Shown here: positions 1 through 7,503 of the stretch, one piece after another
Position numbering within the stretch: the first letter of the stretch is position 1
Layout: each line of letters starts with the position of its first letter
From: Desulfobacteraceae bacterium
GTDB taxonomy: Bacteria; Desulfobacterota; Desulfobacteria; Desulfobacterales; Desulfobacteraceae
DNA length: 11,977 nt
Direction of reading: 5' to 3'
NCBI GenBank assembly: GCA_023140455.1
Contig: JAGLLQ010000114.1
Coordinates: forward strand, 1-11,977
The notes under the pieces: model-generated
Seen by the model: only the letters and a program-made list of their open reading frames with translations
The model's database searches: none
Told to the model about the DNA's origin: nothing
Program-made: the position numbers and the translations under genes

Positions 1-99
1 AACATGATAAAAAGAGTCCAATCAAATAGATAATTCGTTCCATCTAAAACTATAACCAACTATATGGCTTAACAGTTACGATCATTGCCAGGCAGGCTT

Positions 100-128
100 T
101 TCATTAATTCTTGCAATTATTCTATAAT
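100..128 (+). promoter_or_regulatory. possible sigma-70-type promoter for the plus-strand cluster
   Basis: A perfect TATAAT -10 hexamer lies at 123-128, with a weak -35 candidate TTCATT at 100-105 and a 17-base spacer. Transcription would begin near 135, giving a leader of about 50 bases before the start codon at 187. The region is very AT-rich, so a TATAAT can occur by chance, and the -35 matches the consensus at only three of six positions. No gene is visible in bases 1-186. Confidence 0.3.
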
Positions 129-174
129 TTTAATACATTCTAATATGTTTTCTAATTCTAAATACTGCTCAAAT

Positions 175-180
175 CAGGAG
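175..180 (+). promoter_or_regulatory. ribosome binding site deciding the start at 187
   Basis: CAGGAG ends six bases before ATG 187. This strong Shine-Dalgarno match, together with the signal peptide that begins exactly at this ATG, rules against the longer in-frame TTG start at 85, which would place 34 unremarkable residues ahead of the signal peptide. Confidence 0.85.
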
Positions 181-186
181 ATTTCT

Positions 187-3100
187 ATGAAAAGATTTGT
201 CATTTGTCTGGTTTTTTTGCTGTGTTCAACTTCTCTTTTTGCTGAACCTTTACCTCAACAAAAGGTTCCTGATCCTTTAAAACCCTGGATTGAATGGGTC
301 TTGCATGATTTTGAGGAGCAGGACTGTCCTTTGATTTATAACAGACTTTCACAAAAAGTCTGCTCATGGCCTTCTGAGCTTAAGCTCGGTTTTAATGCTA
401 AAGAGGCTTTGTTTTCTCAAACATGGGAAGTGTATTCTAAAGAAATATGGGTGAAATTACCTGGTAATAATAAATTCTGGCCTGATAAAGTAAGAGTAAA
501 TGATGAAGAATATCTTGTTGGTGAAAGGAGAGGGGCTCCTGCAATCTTTATTAAGAGTCCGGGGCAATATAAAGTAACAGGTGTTTTTTATTTTGATAAT
601 AGGCCTGAATGGATTCAGATACCTGCTAACAGTGGGCTGGTTGAATTGTCAGTTCTTGGCAAAAAGATTGATTTCCCGCGCCTTGATAAAAACGGCAGAC
701 TATGGCTCAAGCATGGTCAAGATAAACTTGAAGAACAAAAGAGAGAAAACCTATGTGATGTGCAAGTCCATCGTTTAATTAAAGATAGTATCCCTTTGCA
801 GGTTATCACTAATCTTGATTTATATATATCGGGCAAGCATCGTAAAGTTAATATCGGCAAGATTGGTATTAAAGACTTTATTCCTGTAAAACTTGTAAGT
901 CAGCTTCCTGTTAAGATTGAACAAGACGGTTCATTGCTTATACAGGTAAAACCCGGCAAGTGGCGGGTCAAAGTTTTTATGCGGCATAAAGGCATTGCAA
1001 AAACTCTTTCTCAAGGCTCTATGGGAAGTTTTAAGACTGATAAAGAAATATGGTCATTTGAACCACATAATCATCTACGCATTGTTGATATAAAAGGTCC
1101 TGCGCAAATAGATCCACAGCAGACAACTATGCCTGAAGAGTGGAAGTCATTTCCAGCCTATTTGATGAGTGCTAAAGATATTATGAAATTTGAAGAGAAA
1201 AAACGTGGTGACCCACAACCAGCTCCTGATAAGCTTAATCTCAAAAAAACTTTGTGGCTTGATTTCGATGGTAAGGGGTTTTCTGTCAGGGATAATATAT
1301 CAGGAACAATGACCACAGGCTGGAGGCTTAATATAAATAAACCTGTTGAGCCTGGAAGAATTGTGCTTAACGGCAAAGAACAATTTATTACCAAACTGGC
1401 TGATACAGGGAAAGCCGGCATCGAAATGCGATATGGTAATGTGAATTTGACTGCTGAAAGCAGAATAAACAAATCAGGTTTTATTCCGGTAGTGGGATGG
1501 GATCGTGATTTCCATTCCGTTGCAGGTGAAATTCATTTGCCGCCGGGCTGGTCTTTGTTTGATACATCAGGCATTGATAATATAAAAAATACATGGCTAA
1601 AATCATGGACTCTGCTTGATCTTTTTTTAGTATTAATAATCTCCCTTGGTGTGGCAAGGCTCAGGTCATGGCAATGGGGTTTTATTGCGCTGCTTGTTCT
1701 TGTACTTATTCAACATGAACCAGGTGCGCCATGCTGGGTATGGCTCCATATTCTTGCAGCCCTTGCACTTTTAAAGGTTGTCCCAAAAGGCAAAATATAT
1801 TCTCTTATTAATAATTACAGGCTTATCTGTATTGCCTGCTTAATTGTTATTAGTTTGCCTTTTATGGTGAACCAGATAAAACATGGGATTTATCCCCAGC
1901 TTGAATATTCATGGCGTGCAATGGATAGAACTTTGGAAAAGCGTTCACAGAAGTATACACAAACAACAGCACCTGCTGAGATAAATTCTCAAATGAAACC
2001 TGCAGCAGCGCCCTTGAAAAAAAGTGCAGGTAAAATAATGAATAAACAGATGCTTGATGAACAAGCTGTGAATTCTGTTAAACAAAAGTCTTATTTAGCG
2101 GGAAGCGTTCAAAGAAAAGCTGTAACAATTGGAGTTAATGAGTTTGATTCCAATGCAAGAATTCAGACAGGTTATGGAATGCCAACATGGGATTGGGATA
2201 AGATTAAATTTTCATGGAGCGGGCCTGTTAAAAAGGATGAAACAATGAAATTCATTTTTCTATCTCCGAAAATCAATATGGTCCTTGGATTTATACGGGT
2301 TATTTTGCTCGGGCTTTTGATATACGGGATTACTGGAGTAAAGTTTTCAAAGGGAAAGGGTTTTGATTACTCTAATATAAAACCAAGTTCAGTTGTAGCT
2401 ATTGCCCTAATGATTCTTTGCCTTTTTTCAGCTATGCCTGCTAATGCTGAAAATTCATTTCCTCCCGACGAATTGCTTCATGAACTTAAAATTAAGCTAA
2501 TTGAAAAAGAAAAGCCTGATTGTGCACCAAACTGTGCTGTAAGTCCCAGAATGAAAATGGTGATAGACAAGGACCAGCTTAAAATTGCTATGGAAGTTCA
2601 CAGTCTGTATAAAAGCCTTGCAATTCCAGTACCTGGGAACGTGCAACACTGGCTTCCTGAGACTGTATTGTTGAATGGAAACCCTGTTTCAAGTATGTAT
2701 CGTGATCCTAATACAGGTTATTTTTGGGTACGTGTGCCTAAAGGGATTCATACAATAAAACTAGCAGGAATTTTGCCTTTAAGGAATACAGTGCAGATTC
2801 CTTTCCCTTTAAAGCCACATTATGCTGATATTAAAGCTGATGGCTGGAGCGTGGACGGATTGCATGAAAATGGCGTTATTGATAACCAGTTGCAATTTAC
2901 AAGAATCAGTACTGAAAAGAATAAAACAGAAACTTTTGAGTCTGGTCTTTTACCTCAGTTTGTTGAAATAACAAGGGTTTTTCATTTAGGACTTACATGG
3001 AATATTGAAACATTTGTTCAAAGGAAAACTCCCGCAGGATCTGCTGTTGTTTTACAAATTCCATTACTCAAAGGTGAGTCAGTAACTTCTGATATCCCTG

Positions 3101-4353
3101 TTAAAGATGGAAAAATCCTTTTGAATCTTGGACCAAAGCAGACAAGGGCAAGCTGGGTTTCTTCACTTTCAAAACGAGAAACATTACTATTAAAGGCTGC
3201 TGATACTTTGGATTATACAGAAATATGGAAAGTAAACGTTGGAACAATGTGGCATTCTAATATAAAGGGTATTCCTGTTATTCATCATCAGAGCAAGGAA
3301 GGCAGATGGTTTCCTGAGTATAGGCCCTGGCCCGGTGAAGAAGTTTTGATTCATATTGACCGCCCAAGAGGAGTTAAAGGGCAGACATATACAATTGAGA
3401 GTTCTATTTTAGAGTTAAGCCCCGGGAAAAGAATAACAAATGCTGAATTGACGTTGAATATAAGAAGTAGTCGAGGGAGCCGGCATGCAATAATGTTACC
3501 GCCGAACTCTACACTTTTAAGTTTATTAATTAATGAAAAATCTCAGCCGCTGAGTCAGGATGGAGGTAAAGTAATTCTGTCCCTGGTACCGGGGACTCAG
3601 AGGATCAAACTTGTATGGCGGACATCAAAGAATATAGGTTTAAAATGGAAGGCATCGAAAGTCGATATAGGTATTGAAAGTGTGGATTCATATACCTATG
3701 TAAAAATGCCCCAGAACAGGTGGATACTTTTTTGTTCAGGTCCGTATGTTGGACCTGCTGTTTTATTCTGGAGTTCTGTTTTTGTTTTAATGTTATTGTC
3801 ATTTGTATTGGGCAGACTGAAAATAACTCCGTTAAAGAGTTATCACTGGTTTCTTTTAGGTCTTGGTTTGACACAGGCTTCTATTTTAGCAATTTTGCCT
3901 GTTGCAGTATGGCTTATAGCTCTTGGCCTTAGAATGACAAACGGAAAGAAACTATCTGATGCAGCCTTTAATTTTATACAGATTATTTTACCTGCATTGA
4001 CATTCCTTGCTATTGTTGTATTGTTCTACGGTATACAAAATGGTCTTCTTGGATATCCGGACATGCAGATTACAGGGAATGGCTCATATGGTCATTATTT
4101 AAAATGGTATCAGGATATTTCTGGTAATATCCTGCCTCAGCCTGTTGTTTATTCATTGCCCATGACAGTCTATCGTATTCTGATTCTGGCCTGGGCACTC
4201 TGGATTGCCTTTGCCTTGATAAAATGGTTGCGATGGGGCTGGGAATGTTACAGTGCTGATGGGTTATGGAGGAAAGTTGAGATCAAGCGGTTTAAGAAAT
4301 CTGCAAAAAGTAAAGATGAACAAGTCACACTTGATTTGCCGGATAAGGATTAG
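187..4353 (+). CDS. large internally duplicated exported/membrane protein of unknown function
   Basis: This gene encodes 1388 residues from ATG 187. Residues 1-19 form a signal peptide (MKR, hydrophobic core, then LFA before Glu). The rest is built twice. Copy one has a Cys pair (C47, C59), a beta-rich part to about residue 470, four hydrophobic helices (about 476-491, 497-509, 517-532, 544-561), a polar linker and a helix at 699-717. Copy two starts with a second signal-peptide-like stretch (734-754), then a Cys pair (C779, C783), a beta-rich part, and helices at about 1190-1209, 1220-1248 (possibly two), 1263-1283 and 1328-1348, followed by a basic tail. The two copies share register: 33 residues separate C59 from the Gly of LPGN and C783 from the Gly of VPGN, and a Trp follows six residues later in both. 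No catalytic motif is recognised. I recall similar large uncharacterised proteins in deltaproteobacteria but cannot verify this. The most likely location is the inner membrane with periplasmic domains. The next gene follows after 29 bases. Confidence 0.85.
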   Translation: MKRFVICLVFLLCSTSLFAEPLPQQKVPDPLKPWIEWVLHDFEEQDCPLIYNRLSQKVCSWPSELKLGFNAKEALFSQTWEVYSKEIWVKLPGNNKFWPDKVRVNDEEYLVGERRGAPAIFIKSPGQYKVTGVFYFDNRPEWIQIPANSGLVELSVLGKKIDFPRLDKNGRLWLKHGQDKLEEQKRENLCDVQVHRLIKDSIPLQVITNLDLYISGKHRKVNIGKIGIKDFIPVKLVSQLPVKIEQDGSLLIQVKPGKWRVKVFMRHKGIAKTLSQGSMGSFKTDKEIWSFEPHNHLRIVDIKGPAQIDPQQTTMPEEWKSFPAYLMSAKDIMKFEEKKRGDPQPAPDKLNLKKTLWLDFDGKGFSVRDNISGTMTTGWRLNINKPVEPGRIVLNGKEQFITKLADTGKAGIEMRYGNVNLTAESRINKSGFIPVVGWDRDFHSVAGEIHLPPGWSLFDTSGIDNIKNTWLKSWTLLDLFLVLIISLGVARLRSWQWGFIALLVLVLIQHEPGAPCWVWLHILAALALLKVVPKGKIYSLINNYRLICIACLIVISLPFMVNQIKHGIYPQLEYSWRAMDRTLEKRSQKYTQTTAPAEINSQMKPAAAPLKKSAGKIMNKQMLDEQAVNSVKQKSYLAGSVQRKAVTIGVNEFDSNARIQTGYGMPTWDWDKIKFSWSGPVKKDETMKFIFLSPKINMVLGFIRVILLGLLIYGITGVKFSKGKGFDYSNIKPSSVVAIALMILCLFSAMPANAENSFPPDELLHELKIKLIEKEKPDCAPNCAVSPRMKMVIDKDQLKIAMEVHSLYKSLAIPVPGNVQHWLPETVLLNGNPVSSMYRDPNTGYFWVRVPKGIHTIKLAGILPLRNTVQIPFPLKPHYADIKADGWSVDGLHENGVIDNQLQFTRISTEKNKTETFESGLLPQFVEITRVFHLGLTWNIETFVQRKTPAGSAVVLQIPLLKGESVTSDIPVKDGKILLNLGPKQTRASWVSSLSKRETLLLKAADTLDYTEIWKVNVGTMWHSNIKGIPVIHHQSKEGRWFPEYRPWPGEEVLIHIDRPRGVKGQTYTIESSILELSPGKRITNAELTLNIRSSRGSRHAIMLPPNSTLLSLLINEKSQPLSQDGGKVILSLVPGTQRIKLVWRTSKNIGLKWKASKVDIGIESVDSYTYVKMPQNRWILFCSGPYVGPAVLFWSSVFVLMLLSFVLGRLKITPLKSYHWFLLGLGLTQASILAILPVAVWLIALGLRMTNGKKLSDAAFNFIQIILPALTFLAIVVLFYGIQNGLLGYPDMQITGNGSYGHYLKWYQDISGNILPQPVVYSLPMTVYRILILAWALWIAFALIKWLRWGWECYSADGLWRKVEIKRFKKSAKSKDEQVTLDLPDKD
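325..2337 (+). repeat. first half of an ancient protein-level internal duplication
   Basis: This half runs from the first Cys (residue 47) to the end of the helix at 699-717. Landmarks shared with the second half are CSWP-(33)-LPGN-FWP, an IQIP motif closing a beta-rich block, EIW followed 14-15 residues later by IKG, a WxxFP element, four helices, and a G-G...SG segment leading into a last helix. Similarity is visible only at protein level; there is no nucleotide repeat. Confidence 0.7.
2386..2451 (+). other. signal-peptide-like segment buried in the middle of the large protein
   Basis: Residues 734-754 read as a hydrophobic core (SVVAIALMILCLFSAM) followed by PANA and then Glu, a textbook AXA signal peptidase I site. 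A Lys-rich stretch (KFSKGKGF) lies upstream, as in a signal-peptide n-region. It sits exactly where the second duplicated copy begins, which suggests the protein arose by fusion of two precursors. Whether it is cleaved or kept as a membrane helix cannot be told from sequence. Confidence 0.6.
2521..4230 (+). repeat. second half of an ancient protein-level internal duplication
   Basis: This half runs from the second Cys pair (C779, C783) to the end of the last helix near residue 1348. It aligns with the first half through CAVSP-(33)-VPGN-HWLP, VQIP, EIW...IKG, RWFPEY, a helix bundle, and a GNGS...WYQDISG segment before the last helix. It is shorter than the first half because it lacks the long polar linker before the final helix. 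Confidence 0.7.
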
Positions 4354-4382
4354 GCAATTACTGAATATAAAGAAAGGCGTTT

Positions 4383-6365
4383 ATGACAAAGAAATTACCA
4401 AAAATATTGGCTCCTGCAGGGGATAGTGAATCTTTTCTTGCTGCAGTTGCTGCCGGGGCTGATGCAATATATTGCGGGTTGAAGATTTTTTCAGCACGTA
4501 TGGAAGCTGACAATTTCAGTGCTGAAGAGCTTTCAAGACTTACAGCTCTTGCTCATTCTAAAGGGATTAAAGTCTATATAGCTTTTAATTCGCTTATCAA
4601 GGACGGGGAGAGAGAGAAAGTTGCCAGGATTTTAGATAAAATTATTAATTTTATCCCATGTGATGGACTTATTATTCAGGATTTGGCAGTTCTCAAACTG
4701 GTTAAAAGATCAGATTTTAAAGGAGAACTCCATCTTTCTACTTTGGGGAATAATAGCTCTCCTCTCGGGCTTGAAGCGGCAAAGAGAGCAGGCTTTGATA
4801 AGGTAGTATTACCAAGAGAGCTGAATATTGATGAGATTAGGATGATGGCTTCAAATACGCCTTCTAATATAGAACTTGAAATTTTTGTACATGGTGCCTT
4901 ATGTTATGCAGTCTCAGGCAGGTGTTACTGGAGTTCATGGTTTGGTGGGAAAAGTGGTTTGAGAGGAAGATGTGTGCAGCCGTGCAGGAGAATGTATGAA
5001 CAGAGCAGGCAAAAGAAGAGATTTTTTTCATGCCTTGATTTGTCTGTTGATGTTCTGGCTAAAGTTTTAAAAGATATCCCTGAAGTAGGTACTTGGAAGA
5101 TAGAAGGCAGAAAAAAGGGGCCTCATTATGTTTTTTATACGGTAAAGGGATATAAGATGTTAAGGGATCATGGTTCTGATCCTGAAAAGAGAAAACAGGC
5201 TGTTGCATTTCTTGAATATGCAATGGGAAGACCATCCGGTCATTATAACCTTCTTCCCCAGAGAATCAAGAATCCATTAACCCACGATTCTGAGACAGGG
5301 TCAGGGCTCTTTATCGGTAGAATTAAATCTCCCCGGGATGCCTATGTCATCGCAAGAGAGGCTCTTTATAGTGGTGATCTTTTGCGGGTAGGATATGAAG
5401 ATGATAAATGGCATGCAATAGAAAGGGTTACAAGGGCGATTCCTAAAAAAGGAAAATTTTATTTTAATAAAAGTATAAAAGGAAGAGTTCCAAAAGGTAC
5501 AAGTGTTTTTATAGTAGATAGAAGAGAACCTGCTATACAGTCATTAATTGACAAACTCAAATCAGAACTTGGAACAATTGATAAAGTAAAAATCAGACCT
5601 ATTAAAAAAGGACTTGCTTCAAAAATTCTTAAAACAAAACGTAAAATTAATAAAGCATTCCAAAAACCAGTTGATATCAATCTTAAAAGAATAATAACTA
5701 AAAAGGACAGATTCCCCGGGGATCAGGCAATATGGCTCTCTTCAGAAGAGGTGGAGAAGTTCCCGGCAAAAATGGTCAAAAAGATCTGGTGGTGGCTGCC
5801 GCCTGTGGTTTTCCCGACCGAGGAACAAGCTCTTCATGATGCTGTGAAAAAAGCTGTTAAAAAAGGAGCCCGCAGGTTTATTTTAAACTCAGTCTTTCAG
5901 CAGAGTTTATTCAAAACTATTAAAGGTATGGATGTCTGGGCAGGCCCTTTTTGCAATATTGCAAATTCTGAAGCAATAATGTTATTGAAAAATTGGGGTT
6001 TTTCAGGTGTTATTGTAAGCCCTGAACTTGATAAAGAGACATATTTTTCTCTTCCATATAATTCGCCGCTGCCTTTAGGGATTGTAATCCATGGTAATTG
6101 GCCTCTTTGTGTATCCCGCATAGTATCTGATGATTTGAAACAGGACAAATTGTTCACAAGTCCCATGAGCGAAGGAACATGGGTTTCAAAAACAGATAAT
6201 AACTTCTGGGTTTTTCCGGACTGGAAACTTGATCTTACGCAGAAAAAGAAAGATTTGAAAAAAGCCGGATACTCTCTTTTTGTTACAATGCTTGAACCTG
6301 TTCCTAAGAATGTGAAGATGAAAAATCGCCAGGGGCTTTGGAACTGGAATTTGAAATTATTATAA
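4383..6365 (+). CDS. U32-family protein (peptidase U32 / Fe-S RNA hydroxylase type), extended
   Basis: The 660-residue product begins with the family's opening TIM-barrel strand (KILAPAGDSESF, with GADAIYCGL at about 25-33). It carries the U32 signature at about 166-182 (EIFVHGALCYAVSGRC), then GLRGRCVQPCRRMY at 192-205 and WKIEGRKK at 238-245. Cysteines C174, C181, C197, C201 and C217 lie where the family places its [4Fe-4S] ligands. Known relatives include RlhA and TrhP (rRNA and tRNA hydroxylation) and UbiU/UbiV (oxygen-independent ubiquinone hydroxylation); early members were called collagenase-like peptidases. A 23S rRNA or tRNA hydroxylation role is therefore more likely than proteolysis, but the substrate is not determined. 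Residues about 440-660 look like a second, degenerate U32-like lobe (GPFCNIANS, VIVSPELD, HGNWPLCVSR). The RBS GAAAGG ends five bases before ATG, and the gene lies 29 bases after the large membrane protein gene. Confidence 0.85.
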   Translation: MTKKLPKILAPAGDSESFLAAVAAGADAIYCGLKIFSARMEADNFSAEELSRLTALAHSKGIKVYIAFNSLIKDGEREKVARILDKIINFIPCDGLIIQDLAVLKLVKRSDFKGELHLSTLGNNSSPLGLEAAKRAGFDKVVLPRELNIDEIRMMASNTPSNIELEIFVHGALCYAVSGRCYWSSWFGGKSGLRGRCVQPCRRMYEQSRQKKRFFSCLDLSVDVLAKVLKDIPEVGTWKIEGRKKGPHYVFYTVKGYKMLRDHGSDPEKRKQAVAFLEYAMGRPSGHYNLLPQRIKNPLTHDSETGSGLFIGRIKSPRDAYVIAREALYSGDLLRVGYEDDKWHAIERVTRAIPKKGKFYFNKSIKGRVPKGTSVFIVDRREPAIQSLIDKLKSELGTIDKVKIRPIKKGLASKILKTKRKINKAFQKPVDINLKRIITKKDRFPGDQAIWLSSEEVEKFPAKMVKKIWWWLPPVVFPTEEQALHDAVKKAVKKGARRFILNSVFQQSLFKTIKGMDVWAGPFCNIANSEAIMLLKNWGFSGVIVSPELDKETYFSLPYNSPLPLGIVIHGNWPLCVSRIVSDDLKQDKLFTSPMSEGTWVSKTDNNFWVFPDWKLDLTQKKKDLKKAGYSLFVTMLEPVPKNVKMKNRQGLWNWNLKLL

Positions 6366-6454
6366 ATAACTGCTGATGGTTGTTTCAATAAGCAGCTTCT
6401 GATGCAGAATTTAGTCATCGTATGTGCCCTGAGTGTTCTGACAAACTCTATGGT

Positions 6455-6460
6455 GAGGAA
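6455..6460 (+). promoter_or_regulatory. ribosome binding site favouring the NlpC start at 6476
   Basis: GAGGAA lies 15 bases upstream of ATG 6476. The spacing is longer than ideal, but no Shine-Dalgarno sequence precedes the alternative in-frame ATG at 6422, and only the 6476 start places the hydrophobic signal at the N-terminus. Confidence 0.5.
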
Positions 6461-6475
6461 GACTGGTACATTGAT

Positions 6476-6979
6476 ATGAAAAAAATTATAATTATATTCC
6501 TGTTTATGATCATTTTACCAGCTTCTATGGGGTGTTTTAATAAAGAAAATAATAAGCTTCAACCTGCTGAAAAACAATCTTCTAACCAGATATTTGACAA
6601 TTCTATCGAAGAAACAATTCTAAGAGAATTTCAGCAATGGGAAGAGACACCTCATAAAATGGGTGGGAACAGCAAAAAAGGAATTGATTGCTCTGGTTTT
6701 GCACATTATATGTATGGAAAACTTTTTAATATAGAAGTCCCAAGATCAACAAAATTGTTTCTTAAGGAAGGTGCCCAAATAAATAAGTCTCAATTAAAAT
6801 CAGGTGATTTGGTTATATTCAGACCCCCCACATACCCTTACCATGTAGGCATTTATATTGGTGATAATAAATTTATTCATGCCTCAACCACAAAAGGGGT
6901 GATGATGTCAGACCTTAACAATCCCTATTGGCTGAAGTATTATTTGATGTCAAGAAGGATTATCTATGAAATTTATTAG
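6476..6979 (+). CDS. NlpC/P60 family cell-wall peptidase, probable lipoprotein
   Basis: The 167-residue product starts with MKK and a hydrophobic stretch ending in ASMGC (Cys20), so it is probably membrane-anchored or lipidated, although Ser at -3 and Met at -2 are not typical of a lipobox. The mature part is a compact NlpC/P60 domain: GGNSKKGIDCSGF (nucleophile C72), VPRST at 88-92, SGDLVIF at 109-115, YHVGIYIGD (H123) and FIHAS (H135). This is the Cys-His-His catalytic set and the layout of E. coli NlpC and MepS, which cut peptide bonds in peptidoglycan stem peptides in the periplasm. A longer form from ATG 6422 (185 aa) is possible but would bury the signal. It lies 110 bases after the U32 gene on the same strand and ends 14 bases from the convergent cNMP-fold gene. 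Confidence 0.85.
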   Translation: MKKIIIIFLFMIILPASMGCFNKENNKLQPAEKQSSNQIFDNSIEETILREFQQWEETPHKMGGNSKKGIDCSGFAHYMYGKLFNIEVPRSTKLFLKEGAQINKSQLKSGDLVIFRPPTYPYHVGIYIGDNKFIHASTTKGVMMSDLNNPYWLKYYLMSRRIIYEIY

Positions 6980-7009
6980 ATATTGAGATTTGGTTATAAA
7001 TTCTTTTTT
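6968..7009 (+). terminator. weak candidate rho-independent terminator for the plus-strand cluster
   Basis: GAAATTTAT (6968-6976) can pair with ATAAATTC (6996-7003), with one bulged A, and six T residues follow at 7004-7009. The stem is almost all A-T and the loop is about 19 bases, so stability is poor. Its placement at the end of the plus-strand cluster, overlapping the end of the convergent gene, is what makes it worth listing. Confidence 0.3.
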
Positions 7010-7470
7010 ATTTCCGGATGATTTGCAATGGATTGTAAAAATTGCTGAGTATGTTTGTTCATTCTGGATTGAAACAGCTGTACAACTCTTAGTGTGATCT
7101 GATAGCCAAGTTTACGATTGTTTTCAAATAGCTTTAACATATCGTCATTATCGATGGTGATAACTTCACTTTGCTCTGCACAAATAGCAGTAAAGGAGGA
7201 TTCCACATCACCCATGATGGCTGAAAGTCCAAAAGAACGGCCTTCCGTTACTTCATCCAGGGTTAAGGAAACCCCATTGGGAGATCTTGAATTTAAGAAT
7301 ATTTTCCCGGATAAAAGCATATAAAACTTAGAAAGGTTTTGATTCTGTTTAAAGAGTTCAGTCTCTTCTTCATATGTTGTTATAGTAGCAATTTTTCCAA
7401 TTTCAGTGAGTATTTCATCTGAAAGACCTTCGAAAAAGAGTATTTTTTTTAGTTGTTCTATTTGAATCAT
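6994..7470 (-). CDS. stand-alone cyclic-nucleotide-binding-fold protein (copy 2)
   Basis: The 158-residue product has the cNMP-binding beta-roll of the CRP/FNR and kinase regulatory families: FYMLLSGKI at 49-57, GRSFGLSAIMGD at 77-88 in place of the phosphate-binding cassette, and EVITID at 102-107. It then has a helix (about 109-149) and ends, with no DNA-binding helix-turn-helix and no catalytic domain. In CRP the cassette has Glu after FG and Arg ten residues later; here these are L82 and S92, so ordinary cAMP or cGMP binding is doubtful. It is about one third identical by eye to the neighbouring upstream gene, with the same numbering through the cassette, so the pair is a tandem duplication. 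The leader ACAGGTTTAACC before ATG resembles that of its paralogue. It is the last gene of the minus-strand operon, 33 bases after its paralogue. A sensor or adaptor role is inferred. Confidence 0.8.
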   Translation of the reverse strand: MIQIEQLKKILFFEGLSDEILTEIGKIATITTYEEETELFKQNQNLSKFYMLLSGKIFLNSRSPNGVSLTLDEVTEGRSFGLSAIMGDVESSFTAICAEQSEVITIDNDDMLKLFENNRKLGYQITLRVVQLFQSRMNKHTQQFLQSIANHPEIKKNL

Positions 7471-7503
7471 GGTTAAACCTGTATAAAGTATTTATTAAAT
7501 TCT

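Noticed and set aside
85..186. Extension of the large membrane protein to a TTG start at 85
   Set aside because: The ATG at 187 has a strong CAGGAG site six bases upstream and begins directly with a signal peptide; the extra 34 residues resemble translated leader DNA.
6370..6395. CTGCT...AGCAG hairpin after the U32 gene as a terminator
   Set aside because: The stem is only five pairs with a 16-base loop, and no T-run follows.
5897..6418. 173-codon open frame on the minus strand across the end of the U32 gene
   Set aside because: It lies antisense to well-supported U32 coding sequence, matches no family I recognise, and is rich in Phe, Ser and Leu as expected of a shadow of AT-rich coding DNA.
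6422..6475. Longer NlpC/P60 protein starting at ATG 6422
   Set aside because: There is no ribosome binding site before it, and it would place 18 polar residues ahead of the signal sequence. The 6476 start is preferred, though its RBS spacing is long.
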